Assembly (NCBI GenBank): GCA_023453655.1
Contig: JAEXTE010000012.1
Location: 1 to 5,630, forward strand
Direction: 5' to 3'
Length of the DNA: 5,630 nucleotides
From: Pseudomonadota bacterium
Lineage (GTDB): Bacteria; Pseudomonadota; Gammaproteobacteria; Xanthomonadales; Xanthomonadaceae
How positions within the stretch are numbered: the first letter of the stretch is position 1; every line of letters starts with the position of its first letter. Of this stretch, positions 1 through 5,630 are shown piece after piece. The notes beneath the pieces were generated by a model. That model saw nothing but the letters and a program-made list of their open reading frames with translations. It was not told where the DNA came from and did not search any database. The position numbers and the translations under genes were made by a program.

Positions 1-206
1 CCGGCGTGCGCGTGCACGGACTCTACACACCTGCCGGGCAAAAGCCTTGCTGCACTGCGGAACCCCGGCCGGCAAGCCGGGCACCAGCGGGTTAGCGTTA
101 ACATTTTATTTGCGATTGGAGCCCGCCACCGGTCCCTCCTGGCGGGATTCGTGCGTCCGGTCACAGGTCGAGTCGGCCGGAACGGGTACCCGCTGCCGGG
201 GTCCGC
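1..206. other. Non-coding left flank downstream of cho
   Basis: No gene could be recognised here. Frames that stay open across it are continuations of GC-rich open frames antisense to cho, and none gives a recognisable protein. Visible structure includes a 6-bp hairpin (CCCGGC 64-69 with GCCGGG 76-81), an AT-rich island at 91-119 containing GTTA-GCGT-TAAC (91-102), a 7-bp inverted repeat at 122-146 listed separately, and a 10-bp palindrome CGGGTACCCG at 183-192. A tRNA was considered because of a GCACCA at 81-86, but no T-loop or cloverleaf fits. Confidence 0.5.
122..146 (-). terminator. Possible terminator hairpin downstream of cho
   Basis: CCCGCCA (122-128) and TGGCGGG (140-146) form a perfect 7-bp stem around an 11-base loop. 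It lies about 60 bases past the cho stop on the minus strand. Read on that strand it is followed by about ten mixed bases and then an A-rich stretch, not a T run, so it is not a classical intrinsic terminator. It could act as a weak terminator or as a 3' end stabiliser. Confidence 0.3.
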
Positions 207-1058
207 TCAGAGCAGCAGGATCCGGTGCTGCCCCGCCATCAGCGGCCCGCTCAGGATCCGGTAGCCGTCGTTGTCGAACCCCGGCGCCTCCGCCACCAGT
301 CGCCGCGCCTCCGCCCGGGTCCGTGCGCTGCCGAGGTAGTGCCAGTCCCGGACGACGTGGATCTGGCTCATGTCCAGCCCCTCCTCGACGATGCCGACCG
401 CGCCGGCATAGGGCCAGGCCACCACCTGGCGCTCCTGTAGCGCCGCCTCGAGCCGGGCTTCGTGCTCGGCCAGCGGCTCGCGCCCCGCGCAGGCGCCGGT
501 ACAGCGGTCGAGCGCGGCGCGGAAGCAGGGCCGCCCGGCAGGCAGCCGCTCGATGCCCAGCAGCCCGTAGCACAGCCGGTTGTCGTCCGCGATCGCGCGC
601 AGCGCCTGCAGCGCGGCCGCACGGCTGGAGTACAGGCCGTACAGGCGCTGCGCCGAGGCGAAGGGCAGGCCGGCCGAATGCACCACTTCCGGCCGCCCGC
701 GCAGCAGCCGGATCGAATACAGCTCCCGGCGCCGGCGCAGCAGCTTGTTGTGCACCGGCTGGCGCAGCTTGATCTGTTGCGCTTCCAGCAGCTGCGCGCC
801 CAGGTCGCCGGCGGTACGGGTGAATTCGATGCGTCGCGTCTGCCGCAGCAGGCGCGCCTCCTCGGGCGTGCGCATGTGGTCCATCACCCGGTGGCGGATG
901 TCCACGCTCTTGCCGATGTACAGCGGCACCGGGCCGCTCTCGCCGAGGAACACATAGACGCCCGGCGCTCGCGGCAGCGACGCGATCTGGGGGCGCAGGT
1001 GCTCGGGATAGGCGTAATGGGCGGCCTCGGTGCGGCGCGCCGGCAGGGGAACGTACAT
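207..1058 (-). CDS. cho: Excinuclease Cho (UvrC homolog, GIY-YIG endonuclease)
   Basis: Cho is a UvrC homolog that makes the 3' incision at DNA lesions loaded by UvrA-UvrB, including bulky lesions that UvrC handles poorly. The 283-residue product matches E. coli Cho (about 295 residues, recalled) along most of its length. Numbered from the start chosen here, it has YPEHL near residues 17-21, the GIY-YIG nuclease domain with GVY at 33-35 and YIGK at 47-50, the likely catalytic Arg57, Glu92 (LLEAQQIK) and Asn104. A four-cysteine region follows: C163, C178, C186 and C190. The C-terminal RNase H-like nuclease and helix-hairpin-helix domains of UvrC are absent, as expected for Cho. An ATG at 1103 would add 15 residues of proline- and alanine-rich sequence. 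The ATG at 1058 was preferred because it gives an N-terminus close in length to the E. coli protein; neither start has a clear Shine-Dalgarno. Divergent from parC. No LexA-like box was seen, although E. coli cho is SOS-controlled. Confidence 0.93.
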   Translation of the reverse strand: MYVPLPARRTEAAHYAYPEHLRPQIASLPRAPGVYVFLGESGPVPLYIGKSVDIRHRVMDHMRTPEEARLLRQTRRIEFTRTAGDLGAQLLEAQQIKLRQPVHNKLLRRRRELYSIRLLRGRPEVVHSAGLPFASAQRLYGLYSSRAAALQALRAIADDNRLCYGLLGIERLPAGRPCFRAALDRCTGACAGREPLAEHEARLEAALQERQVVAWPYAGAVGIVEEGLDMSQIHVVRDWHYLGSARTRAEARRLVAEAPGFDNDGYRILSGPLMAGQHRILLL

Positions 1059-1141
1059 GGCGGGATGCGGTGGGGCGGGAGCCGGATGCTGGCGCGCGCC
1101 CATCTCAGGCGGCGAGACGGCGGCCGGCTTCCATGGCCGGG

Positions 1142-1147
1142 TAGAAT
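1142..1147 (+). promoter_or_regulatory. Candidate -10 element for parC
   Basis: TAGAAT at 1142-1147 matches the -10 consensus at 5 of 6 positions and would place the transcript start about 20 bases before the parC ATG. No recognisable -35 lies 15-19 bases upstream, where the sequence is almost pure G and C, and no TG extended -10 is present. The assignment therefore rests on the hexamer and its position only. Confidence 0.35.
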
Positions 1148-1174
1148 TCTCCGGTTCCCTCCTGCAGTTTTCAA
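1146..1174 (-). promoter_or_regulatory. Candidate sigma70-type promoter for cho
   Basis: Read on the minus strand, TTGAAA (1169-1174) is followed after 17 bases by GAGAAT (1146-1151), giving good -35 spacing and a 4-of-6 match to the -10 consensus. Transcription would start near 1140, leaving a leader of about 37 bases to the ATG at 1103 or about 80 to the ATG at 1058. The -35 hexamer directly abuts the parC start codon, and the -10 overlaps the candidate parC -10 on the other strand. Confidence 0.4.
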
Positions 1175-3418
1175 ATGACCGACGTCCGCCCCGTCTTCCA
1201 CGGCTTCGAGCAGATCCCGCTGCGCGAGTACGCCGAGCGCGCCTACCTCGACTACTCGATGTACGTGGTGCTCGACCGCGCCCTGCCCTTCATCGGCGAC
1301 GGCCTCAAGCCGGTGCAGCGCCGCATCATCTACGCGATGAGCGAGCTCGGCCTGTCGGCGACCGCAAAGCCCAAGAAGTCGGCGCGCACCATCGGCGACG
1401 TGATCGGCAAGTTCCATCCGCACGGCGACAGCGCCTGCTACGAGGCGATGGTGCTGATGGCGCAGCCGTTCTCCTACCGCTACCCGCTGGTCGACGGCCA
1501 GGGCAACTTCGGTTCCTCCGACGATCCCAAGTCGTTCGCGGCGATGCGCTACACCGAGTCGCGCCTGACCCCGCTGGCCGAGGTGCTGCTGGGCGAGCTG
1601 GGCCACGGCACCGCCGACTGGGTGCCCAACTTCGACGGCACCCTGGAGGAGCCGAGCTGGCTGCCGGCGCGGCTGCCGCACCTGCTGCTCAACGGCACCA
1701 CCGGCATCGCGGTGGGCATGGCCACCGACGTGCCGCCCCATAACGTCAACGAGGTGGTCAGCGCCTGCGTGCGCCTGCTCGACGACCCCGACGCCACCGT
1801 CGCCGACCTGTGCGAGCACGTGCGCGGACCGGACTATCCGACCAGCGCCGAGATCATCACCCCCGCCGCCGACCTGCGCGCGATGTACGAAACCGGCAAC
1901 GGCAGCGTGCGCGCCCGCGCCACCTACACGCGCGAAGCCGCCAACATCATCGTCACCGCCCTGCCCTACCAGGTCTCGCCGTCCAAGGTGATCGAGCAGA
2001 TCGCCGCGCAGATGCGGGCCAAGAAGCTGCCGTGGCTGGAGGACATCCGCGACGAGTCCGACCACGCCAATCCGGTGCGCATCGCCCTGATCCCGCGTTC
2101 CAGCCGCGTGGACGTCGAGCAGCTGATGGGCCACCTGTTCGCCACCACGGACCTGGAGAAGAGCTACCGGGTCAACCTCAACGTGATCGGCCTGGACGGC
2201 CGCCCGCAGGTGAAGAACCTGCGGATGCTGCTGACCGAATGGCTGGCGTTCCGCACCGACACCGTCACCCGCCGCCTGCGCCACCGCCTGGACAAGGTCG
2301 AACGCCGCCTGCACCTGCTCGAAGGCCTGCTGGTCGCCTTCCTCAACCTCGACGAGGTGATCCGCATCATCCGCACCGAGGACGAGCCAAAGCCGGCGCT
2401 GATCGCGCGCTTCGCCCTGTCCGAAGAGCAGGCCGACTACATCCTCGAGACCCGCCTGCGCCAGCTGGCGCGGCTGGAGGAAATGAAGATTCGCGGCGAG
2501 CAGGACGAACTGGCGAAGGAGCGCGAACGCATCCTCGCGACCCTCGACAGCAAGGCGAAGCTGAAGAAGCTGATCAAGGACGAACTGCTGGCCGATGCGA
2601 AGAAGCACGGCGATCCGCGGCGCTCGCCGCTGGTGGCCCGCGACGCCGCGCAGGCGCTGGACGAGACCGACCTGGTGCCGTCCGAGCCGGTCACCGTGGT
2701 GGTCAGCCAGAAGGGCTGGGTGCGCGCGGCCAAGGGCCATGACGTCGATGCCGCGGCCCTGTCCTATCGCGAGGGCGACGCGCTGCTTGCCGCCGTGAAG
2801 GGACGCACGACCCAGCAGGTCGCCTTCCTCGACAGCAACGGACGCAGCTATTCGACCATCGCCCATTCGCTTCCCTCGGCGCGCGGCAACGGCGAGCCGC
2901 TGACCGGCCGCTTTTCGCCGGCCGCGGGCGCGTCCTTCGTCGCGCTGGCCAGCGGCGGCAACGACGAGCGTTTCGTGCTGGCGTCCTCGCACGGCTACGG
3001 CTTCGTCACCCGCTTCGAGAACCTGACCGGGCGCAACAAGGCCGGCAAGGCCATGCTCTCGCTGTCCGACGGCGCCAAGGTGCTGCAGCCCGCACCGGTG
3101 GCGGGCGTCGAGACCGACCGCATCGTCGCCGTCACCAGCGCCGGGCACCTGCTGGCGTTCCCGGTTGCCGAACTGCCGGAGCTCGACAAGGGCAAGGGCA
3201 ACAAGCTGATCGAGATCCCCAAGGCCAAGCGCGGCACCGAGCGCGTGGTCGCGGTGGCCGTCGTGCCGCCCGGCGGCACCCTGGTGGTCCAGTCCGGCGC
3301 GCGCACGATGAGCCTGTCGTTCAAGGACCTCGGCGATTACCTGGGGACGCGCGGTTCGCGTGGTGGACTGCTGCCCCGCGGGTGGCAGAAGGTCGATGGA
3401 CTGCAGGTCGACGCCTGA
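1175..3418 (+). CDS. parC: DNA topoisomerase IV subunit A (ParC)
   Basis: ParC is the DNA-cleaving subunit of topoisomerase IV; with ParE (not in this window) it decatenates replicated chromosomes and relaxes supercoils. The product is 747 residues, against about 752 in E. coli. The winged-helix breakage-reunion region contains [10 protein letters not shown] (81-90) and RYTESR (125-130), with the catalytic tyrosine at Tyr126 (E. coli Tyr120). The tower follows, then a coiled-coil region at about 340-490 rich in Arg, Leu and Glu, and a C-terminal beta-pinwheel domain from about 500. RGNGEPLTG near 570 resembles the ParC version of the GyrA-box region. The length, the lack of a canonical QRRGGKG box and the RG-x-QKVDG-type tail favour ParC over GyrA. 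Ser86 and Glu90, equivalent to E. coli Ser80 and Glu84, are wild-type at the quinolone-resistance positions. The ATG at 1175 has no clear Shine-Dalgarno, but the N-terminus aligns with the family. The last 15 codons are the first unit of a repeat array running downstream. Confidence 0.97.
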   Translation: MTDVRPVFHGFEQIPLREYAERAYLDYSMYVVLDRALPFIGDGLKPVQRRIIYAMSELGLSATAKPKKSARTIGDVIGKFHPHGDSACYEAMVLMAQPFSYRYPLVDGQGNFGSSDDPKSFAAMRYTESRLTPLAEVLLGELGHGTADWVPNFDGTLEEPSWLPARLPHLLLNGTTGIAVGMATDVPPHNVNEVVSACVRLLDDPDATVADLCEHVRGPDYPTSAEIITPAADLRAMYETGNGSVRARATYTREAANIIVTALPYQVSPSKVIEQIAAQMRAKKLPWLEDIRDESDHANPVRIALIPRSSRVDVEQLMGHLFATTDLEKSYRVNLNVIGLDGRPQVKNLRMLLTEWLAFRTDTVTRRLRHRLDKVERRLHLLEGLLVAFLNLDEVIRIIRTEDEPKPALIARFALSEEQADYILETRLRQLARLEEMKIRGEQDELAKERERILATLDSKAKLKKLIKDELLADAKKHGDPRRSPLVARDAAQALDETDLVPSEPVTVVVSQKGWVRAAKGHDVDAAALSYREGDALLAAVKGRTTQQVAFLDSNGRSYSTIAHSLPSARGNGEPLTGRFSPAAGASFVALASGGNDERFVLASSHGYGFVTRFENLTGRNKAGKAMLSLSDGAKVLQPAPVAGVETDRIVAVTSAGHLLAFPVAELPELDKGKGNKLIEIPKAKRGTERVVAVAVVPPGGTLVVQSGARTMSLSFKDLGDYLGTRGSRGGLLPRGWQKVDGLQVDA

Positions 3419-3607
3419 GGGGCCTGGCGCGCGGGGTCGTGCCCGCATTGCCTCGCGGCGCGGCAGCGGGTCGATGGACTGCGAGGCGACGCCCGAGGAT
3501 TCCCGCGCGCGGCGGCGCGACTGGCGAGGGCGCGCCTGCACTCCCTCGCGGCGCGGCAGCAGGTCGACGGATCGCACATCGACGGCTGGGCGCCACGGCG
3601 CGCGCGG
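3374..3607 (+). repeat. Three degenerate tandem repeats starting in the parC 3' end
   Basis: Three related units of about 61-64 bases: A 3374-3434 (parC tail plus stop), B 3451-3512 and C 3544-3607, separated by 16 and 31 bases. A and B share GGTCGATGGACTGC exactly (3391-3404, 3469-3482), and 31 of 37 bases match across 3384-3420 versus 3462-3498. B and C share CCTCGCGGCGCGGCAGC exactly (3451-3467, 3544-3560). All three end in GCGCGCGG (3427, 3505, 3600). The core offsets are 78 and 93 bases, both multiples of three, so in the parC frame the ParC ending [10 protein letters not shown] is echoed as QRVDGLRGDA and QQVDGSHIDG. Because the ParC tail itself is family-conserved, serial duplication of the parC end is the simplest reading; invasion by a dispersed intergenic repeat is the alternative. 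No independent coding function is apparent between 3419 and 3648. Confidence 0.75.
3524..3549. other. Stem-loop in the parC-tpm intergenic region
   Basis: GCGAGGG (3524-3530) and CCCTCGC (3543-3549) form a perfect 7-bp stem around 12 bases, bridging the B-C spacer and the start of unit C. A smaller 5-bp stem (GCGGG 3431-3435, CCCGC 3442-3446) lies 13 bases past the parC stop. Neither has a T run. They could slow or end parC transcription, but in DNA this GC-rich such stems also arise by chance. Confidence 0.3.
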
Positions 3608-3635
3608 GCGGACGACGGCCACCACGACGCGTACC

Positions 3636-3640
3636 GGAGG
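3636..3640 (+). promoter_or_regulatory. Shine-Dalgarno site fixing the tpm start
   Basis: GGAGG at 3636-3640 sits 8 bases before the ATG at 3649. It is the clearest ribosome binding site in the window and decides against the long upstream extension of this reading frame, which would have to translate the repeat array. Confidence 0.8.
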
Positions 3641-3648
3641 ATCGTTCC

Positions 3649-4326
3649 ATGGAGGCTGATTTCTGGCACGAGCGCTGGCGCGGGAACCGCATCGGTTTCC
3701 ATCGCGACACGCCACTGCCGCTGCTGACCCGCCACTGGCCGGACCTCGGTCTCGCCGCCGGGAGCCGCGTCCTGGTGCCGCTGTGCGGCAAGTCGCTGGA
3801 CATGGTGTGGCTGGCCGAACAGGGCCACCGCGTGCTCGGCATCGAGCTGTCCGAGCTGGCCGTCGCCAGCTTCTTCGAAGAGCGCGGCCTGGAGCCGCGG
3901 ATCCGGAGCTCCGGGCTGGGCCGGCATTATTCGGCCGGCCCGTGGGAGCTGGTCGTCGGCGACGCCTTCGCGGTGACCCCCGACTCTTTGGCCGACTGCG
4001 CCGGCATCTACGACCGTGCGGCGCTGATCGCCCTGCCGCCGCCGATGCGGGCCACCTATGCCGGGACGCTGTGGCGTCGCCTGCCGCCGGGCTGCCGAGG
4101 GCTGCTGGTCACGCTGGAATATCCGCAGGCCGAGAAGGCCGGCCCGCCGTTCTCGGTGGAAGAAGCCGAAGTCCATGCGCGCCTCGACCGGGACTGGTCG
4201 GTGGCGCTGCTGGAACGCCGCGACATCCTCGCCGGCGAGCCGTCCTTCCTGGCCGAGGGCGTCACCGCCCTCTCGACCGCGGCCTACCGGCTGGAGCGCC
4301 GCGACGGGACGTGCGCGCCGCCATAG
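3649..4326 (+). CDS. tpm: Thiopurine S-methyltransferase
   Basis: A soluble S-adenosylmethionine-dependent methyltransferase of the TPMT family. Family members methylate thiopurines, and bacterial forms (best known in Pseudomonas) methylate selenium and tellurium compounds and contribute to tellurite resistance; the natural substrate here is unknown. The product is 225 residues, near the usual 215-220. Visible motifs in order: FWHERWRGNRIGFH (5-18), a family signature; VLVPLCGKSLDMVWLA (41-56), the SAM-binding motif I region, followed by GHRVLGIELSE (59-69); GDAF (104-107); YDRAALIALPP (121-131); LEYPQ (157-161, approximately) and GPPFSV (165-170). The start at 3649 follows a strong Shine-Dalgarno and places the signature at residue 5, as in homologs. 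It is codirectional with parC but 230 bases away, and no convincing promoter was seen in the repeat-filled gap. It converges on the ferritin gene. Confidence 0.95.
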   Translation: MEADFWHERWRGNRIGFHRDTPLPLLTRHWPDLGLAAGSRVLVPLCGKSLDMVWLAEQGHRVLGIELSELAVASFFEERGLEPRIRSSGLGRHYSAGPWELVVGDAFAVTPDSLADCAGIYDRAALIALPPPMRATYAGTLWRRLPPGCRGLLVTLEYPQAEKAGPPFSVEEAEVHARLDRDWSVALLERRDILAGEPSFLAEGVTALSTAAYRLERRDGTCAPP

Positions 4327-4361
4327 GGCGCCGCCGCGGCACGAGCCGGTCCAGGCGCCCT
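4325..4361. terminator. Inverted repeat between convergent tpm and ferritin genes
   Basis: AGGGCGCC (4325-4332) and GGCGCCCT (4354-4361) form a perfect 8-bp inverted repeat around 21 bases that is itself GC-rich. It overlaps the tpm stop codon and ends 8 bases before the ferritin stop, in a gap of only 42 bases between the two genes. The position suits a shared bidirectional terminator, but there is no T run on either strand. Confidence 0.4.
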
Positions 4362-4368
4362 CGTCCGT

Positions 4369-4854
4369 TCAAGCGTGTTCCGGCGCCTCACCCATGCGCG
4401 CCTGCTGGTAGTTCTGCAGGCCCACCATCCGGATCAGGCGCAGCTGTTGCTCCAGCCAACGGGTGTGGTCTTCCTCGGTGTCGGCCAGCTGCGCCACCAG
4501 GATGTCGCGGGTGACGTAATCGCCGTGCTGCTCGCACAGGGCCACGCCCTTGGCGAGGTTGCCGCGCACCTGGTACTCCAGGTCCAGGTCCTTGCGCAGC
4601 ATCTCCTCGACCGTGCGCCCGGCTTCGAACGCGTCCGGACGCATGTCCGGCTCGCCCTCCAGGAACAGGATGCGGCGCAGCAGCGCGTCGGCATGCTGGG
4701 TTTCCTCTTCCATCTCGTGGTTGATGCGCGCGTACAGCGCGTGCAGCCCCAGGTCCTCGTAGCGCCGCGAATGCAGGAAATACTGGTCGCGGGCAGCCAG
4801 CTCGCCGCGCAGCAGGAAATTGAGGTAGTCGACGACTTCAGGCTGGCCCTTCAT
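4369..4854 (-). CDS. bfr: Bacterioferritin-like ferritin lacking the haem-ligand methionine
   Basis: A cytoplasmic iron-storage protein of the bacterioferritin family: four-helix subunits assemble into a 24-mer shell that oxidises Fe(II) and stores it as a mineral. The 161-residue product begins [15 protein letters not shown] and carries the ferroxidase ligands Glu18, Glu51, His54, Glu93, Glu127 and His130, plus Tyr25. The usual haem-binding Met52 is Thr52 (EEETQHAD, 49-56); the nearest methionine is Met48. From memory it resembles Pseudomonas aeruginosa FtnA (formerly BfrA) over its whole length ([35 protein letters not shown]). Members of that class are haem-free bacterial ferritins, so the name ftnA would also fit. 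The ATG at 4854 has GGAG 9 bases upstream (4864-4867). It lies 75 bases downstream of the Na/Pi-type gene on the same strand. No Fur-like box was seen. Confidence 0.95.
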   Translation of the reverse strand: MKGQPEVVDYLNFLLRGELAARDQYFLHSRRYEDLGLHALYARINHEMEEETQHADALLRRILFLEGEPDMRPDAFEAGRTVEEMLRKDLDLEYQVRGNLAKGVALCEQHGDYVTRDILVAQLADTEEDHTRWLEQQLRLIRMVGLQNYQQARMGEAPEHA

Positions 4855-4863
4855 GGCAGGCGG

Positions 4864-4897
4864 CTCCGGGGGAGGGAATGCGCGGCCAGTATGCCAA
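4864..4897 (-). promoter_or_regulatory. Ribosome binding site and weak candidate promoter for the ferritin gene
   Basis: Read on the minus strand, GGAG (4864-4867) is well spaced before the ATG at 4854. About 20 bases further upstream is CATACT (4888-4893), preceded by TGG, which resembles an extended -10 (TGn then 4 of 6 consensus matches). No -35 is visible. The ribosome binding site is convincing; the promoter is a guess that would give the ferritin gene its own transcript. Confidence 0.35.
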
Positions 4898-4929
4898 CCG
4901 CTCCGCGCGGCTGCCGGATGAGAGCTATT

Positions 4930-5630
4930 TCAGTTCGCATTCTCGACCGTCGCCGCGGGCGCGGACAGCGGCCCCGGCTGGGCGGATGACCCGGCCAGCC
5001 TGCGCAGCGCGCGCAGCGAGCGAGGCTCTTCCGCCGCCGCGAGCGCGCGCAGGTTGCGGTCGATGGCTTCGACATGGCCCAGGTCGTTGAGCAGGGACGC
5101 CGCCTGCAGGCCGTCCAGCGCGCCCTGCCCGACCAGGACCAGCACGCGCCGTCGAAACGCCGATACGAATCCCTCGCCCTGCATCGCCAGCACCTGCAGC
5201 CGGGCAGCCCGCGCCTCGGGAGCCGCCTGGCCGGCGTGCAGCGCATGCAGCTCGCGCATCTGCGCGTACAGGTGGCGGCGCAGGTCGAGATAGGCCGCGC
5301 GCCGCGGGCTGTCCGCCTCGCGCAGCCGCGGCAGCAGGTTCCGCTGCAGGGTCCTCGCGTCCCGCACCGCCTCGACCATTCGTGCCGCCGCCATCTGCGC
5401 CTGCGTCCAGAAGCGCTGGTGCTCCTCGTCCAGCGGCACGGCAATCCGGCCCATGACCGCGAGCAGGTCGGCGTACACGCCCTTGACCCGCTGGCGGTAG
5501 AGCACGTCCGCGTCCGGGCAGTCGGCGGGAGCGGTATCGAGCAGCGGATCGTCGGGCGACGGCGCGTCCGCCGCTGCCGGGGGCAGGCCCAGCGCGCGGC
5601 AGATCGCTTCCCGGCTCAACGCGCCAAGGT
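4930..5630 (-). CDS. C-terminal part of a Na/Pi-cotransporter family protein (PhoU-like domain), cut by window edge
   Basis: The frame is open to the right edge and its 5' end lies outside the window; the only start-like codon near the edge is a TTG at 5619, with open codons before it, so it is treated as partial. The visible 233 codons are almost entirely helical, rich in Ala, Leu, Arg and Glu, with no membrane segment. Two stretches resemble the cytoplasmic PhoU-like region at the C-terminus of NptA/YjbB-type Na/Pi cotransporters: AARMVEAVRDARTLQRNLLP (residues 78-97, counted from the TTG) and LQAASLLNDLGHVEAIDRNL (171-190), the latter recalling the family's MATSLMND-type segment. In full proteins of this type the N-terminal half holds two sets of membrane helices moving phosphate with sodium. 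The protein ends in a low-complexity Pro/Ala tail. The family assignment is from resemblance only; a stand-alone PhoU-like helical protein is the alternative. Confidence 0.6.
   Translation of the reverse strand, partial: LGALSREAICRALGLPPAAADAPSPDDPLLDTAPADCPDADVLYRQRVKGVYADLLAVMGRIAVPLDEEHQRFWTQAQMAAARMVEAVRDARTLQRNLLPRLREADSPRRAAYLDLRRHLYAQMRELHALHAGQAAPEARAARLQVLAMQGEGFVSAFRRRVLVLVGQGALDGLQAASLLNDLGHVEAIDRNLRALAAAEEPRSLRALRRLAGSSAQPGPLSAPAATVENAN

Noticed and set aside
1..90. tRNA gene ending in GCACCA near position 86
   Set aside because: No T-arm consensus, no acceptor-stem partner and no plausible anticodon arm could be drawn on either strand.
1059..1103. Cho start 15 codons upstream at 1103
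   Set aside because: It is possible and remains an alternative, but the added residues are Pro/Ala-rich, there is no Shine-Dalgarno, and the shorter form better matches the E. coli N-terminus length.
1059..1174. LexA-controlled promoter for cho
   Set aside because: E. coli cho is SOS-regulated, so a box was looked for, but no CTGT-N8-ACAG or TTAG...TACTA-like motif is visible here.
1030..1743. Plus-strand open frames overlapping the parC start and others inside parC, tpm and the ferritin gene
   Set aside because: They are out-of-frame shadows with Arg/Ala/Pro-rich translations and no domain signal.
3374..3607. CRISPR array or insertion sequence remnant
   Set aside because: Only three imperfect units with unequal 16- and 31-base spacers, the first inside parC; no cas gene, transposase or terminal inverted repeats.
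3382..3648. N-terminal extension of tpm by 89 codons through the repeat array
   Set aside because: The extension is Arg/Ala/Gly repeat sequence absent from the TPMT family, and a strong GGAGG site directly precedes the ATG at 3649.
884..3715. A 943-codon open frame on the minus strand antisense to parC and reaching into cho and tpm
   Set aside because: It covers well-supported genes on the other strand or in another frame, its product is low-complexity Ala, Arg, Gly and His sequence with no recognisable domain, and such frames are expected where GC content suppresses stop codons.

Overview
The window is a GC-rich (roughly 70% by eye) stretch of ordinary bacterial chromosome. Gene content, protein sequences and codon use best fit a gammaproteobacterium of the Xanthomonadaceae type (Lysobacter, Luteimonas, Xanthomonas and relatives). 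This placement is inferred from protein resemblance, not from a search. No phage, transposon, CRISPR or RNA gene was recognised.

Layout from left to right: (a) 1-206, non-coding flank with a small AT-rich island and a hairpin that could end the cho transcript; (b) cho on the minus strand, a UvrC-like GIY-YIG excinuclease; (c) a short divergent promoter region around 1104-1174; (d) parC on the plus strand, topoisomerase IV subunit A, full length; (e) 3374-3607, three degenerate tandem copies of the parC 3' end, the first being the parC tail itself and the other two filling most of the parC-tpm gap; (f) tpm on the plus strand, thiopurine S-methyltransferase, with a strong ribosome binding site; (g) a short convergent gap with an inverted repeat; (h) a ferritin/bacterioferritin gene on the minus strand whose product keeps the ferroxidase ligands but lacks the haem-binding methionine; (i) on the minus strand, the 3' part of a gene whose product looks like the cytoplasmic PhoU-like domain of a Na/Pi-cotransporter family protein, cut by the right edge.

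The genes do not form one pathway. cho (nucleotide excision repair) and parC (decatenation) are divergent and appear to share a promoter region. tpm (methylation of thiopurines and possibly selenium or tellurium compounds) is codirectional with parC but separated from it by 230 bases of repeats. The ferritin and Na/Pi genes are codirectional, 75 bases apart. The most unusual element is the parC-tail repeat array. The other points worth a check are the overlapping divergent -10 elements and the haem-ligand loss in the ferritin. No convincing new biological system is present.
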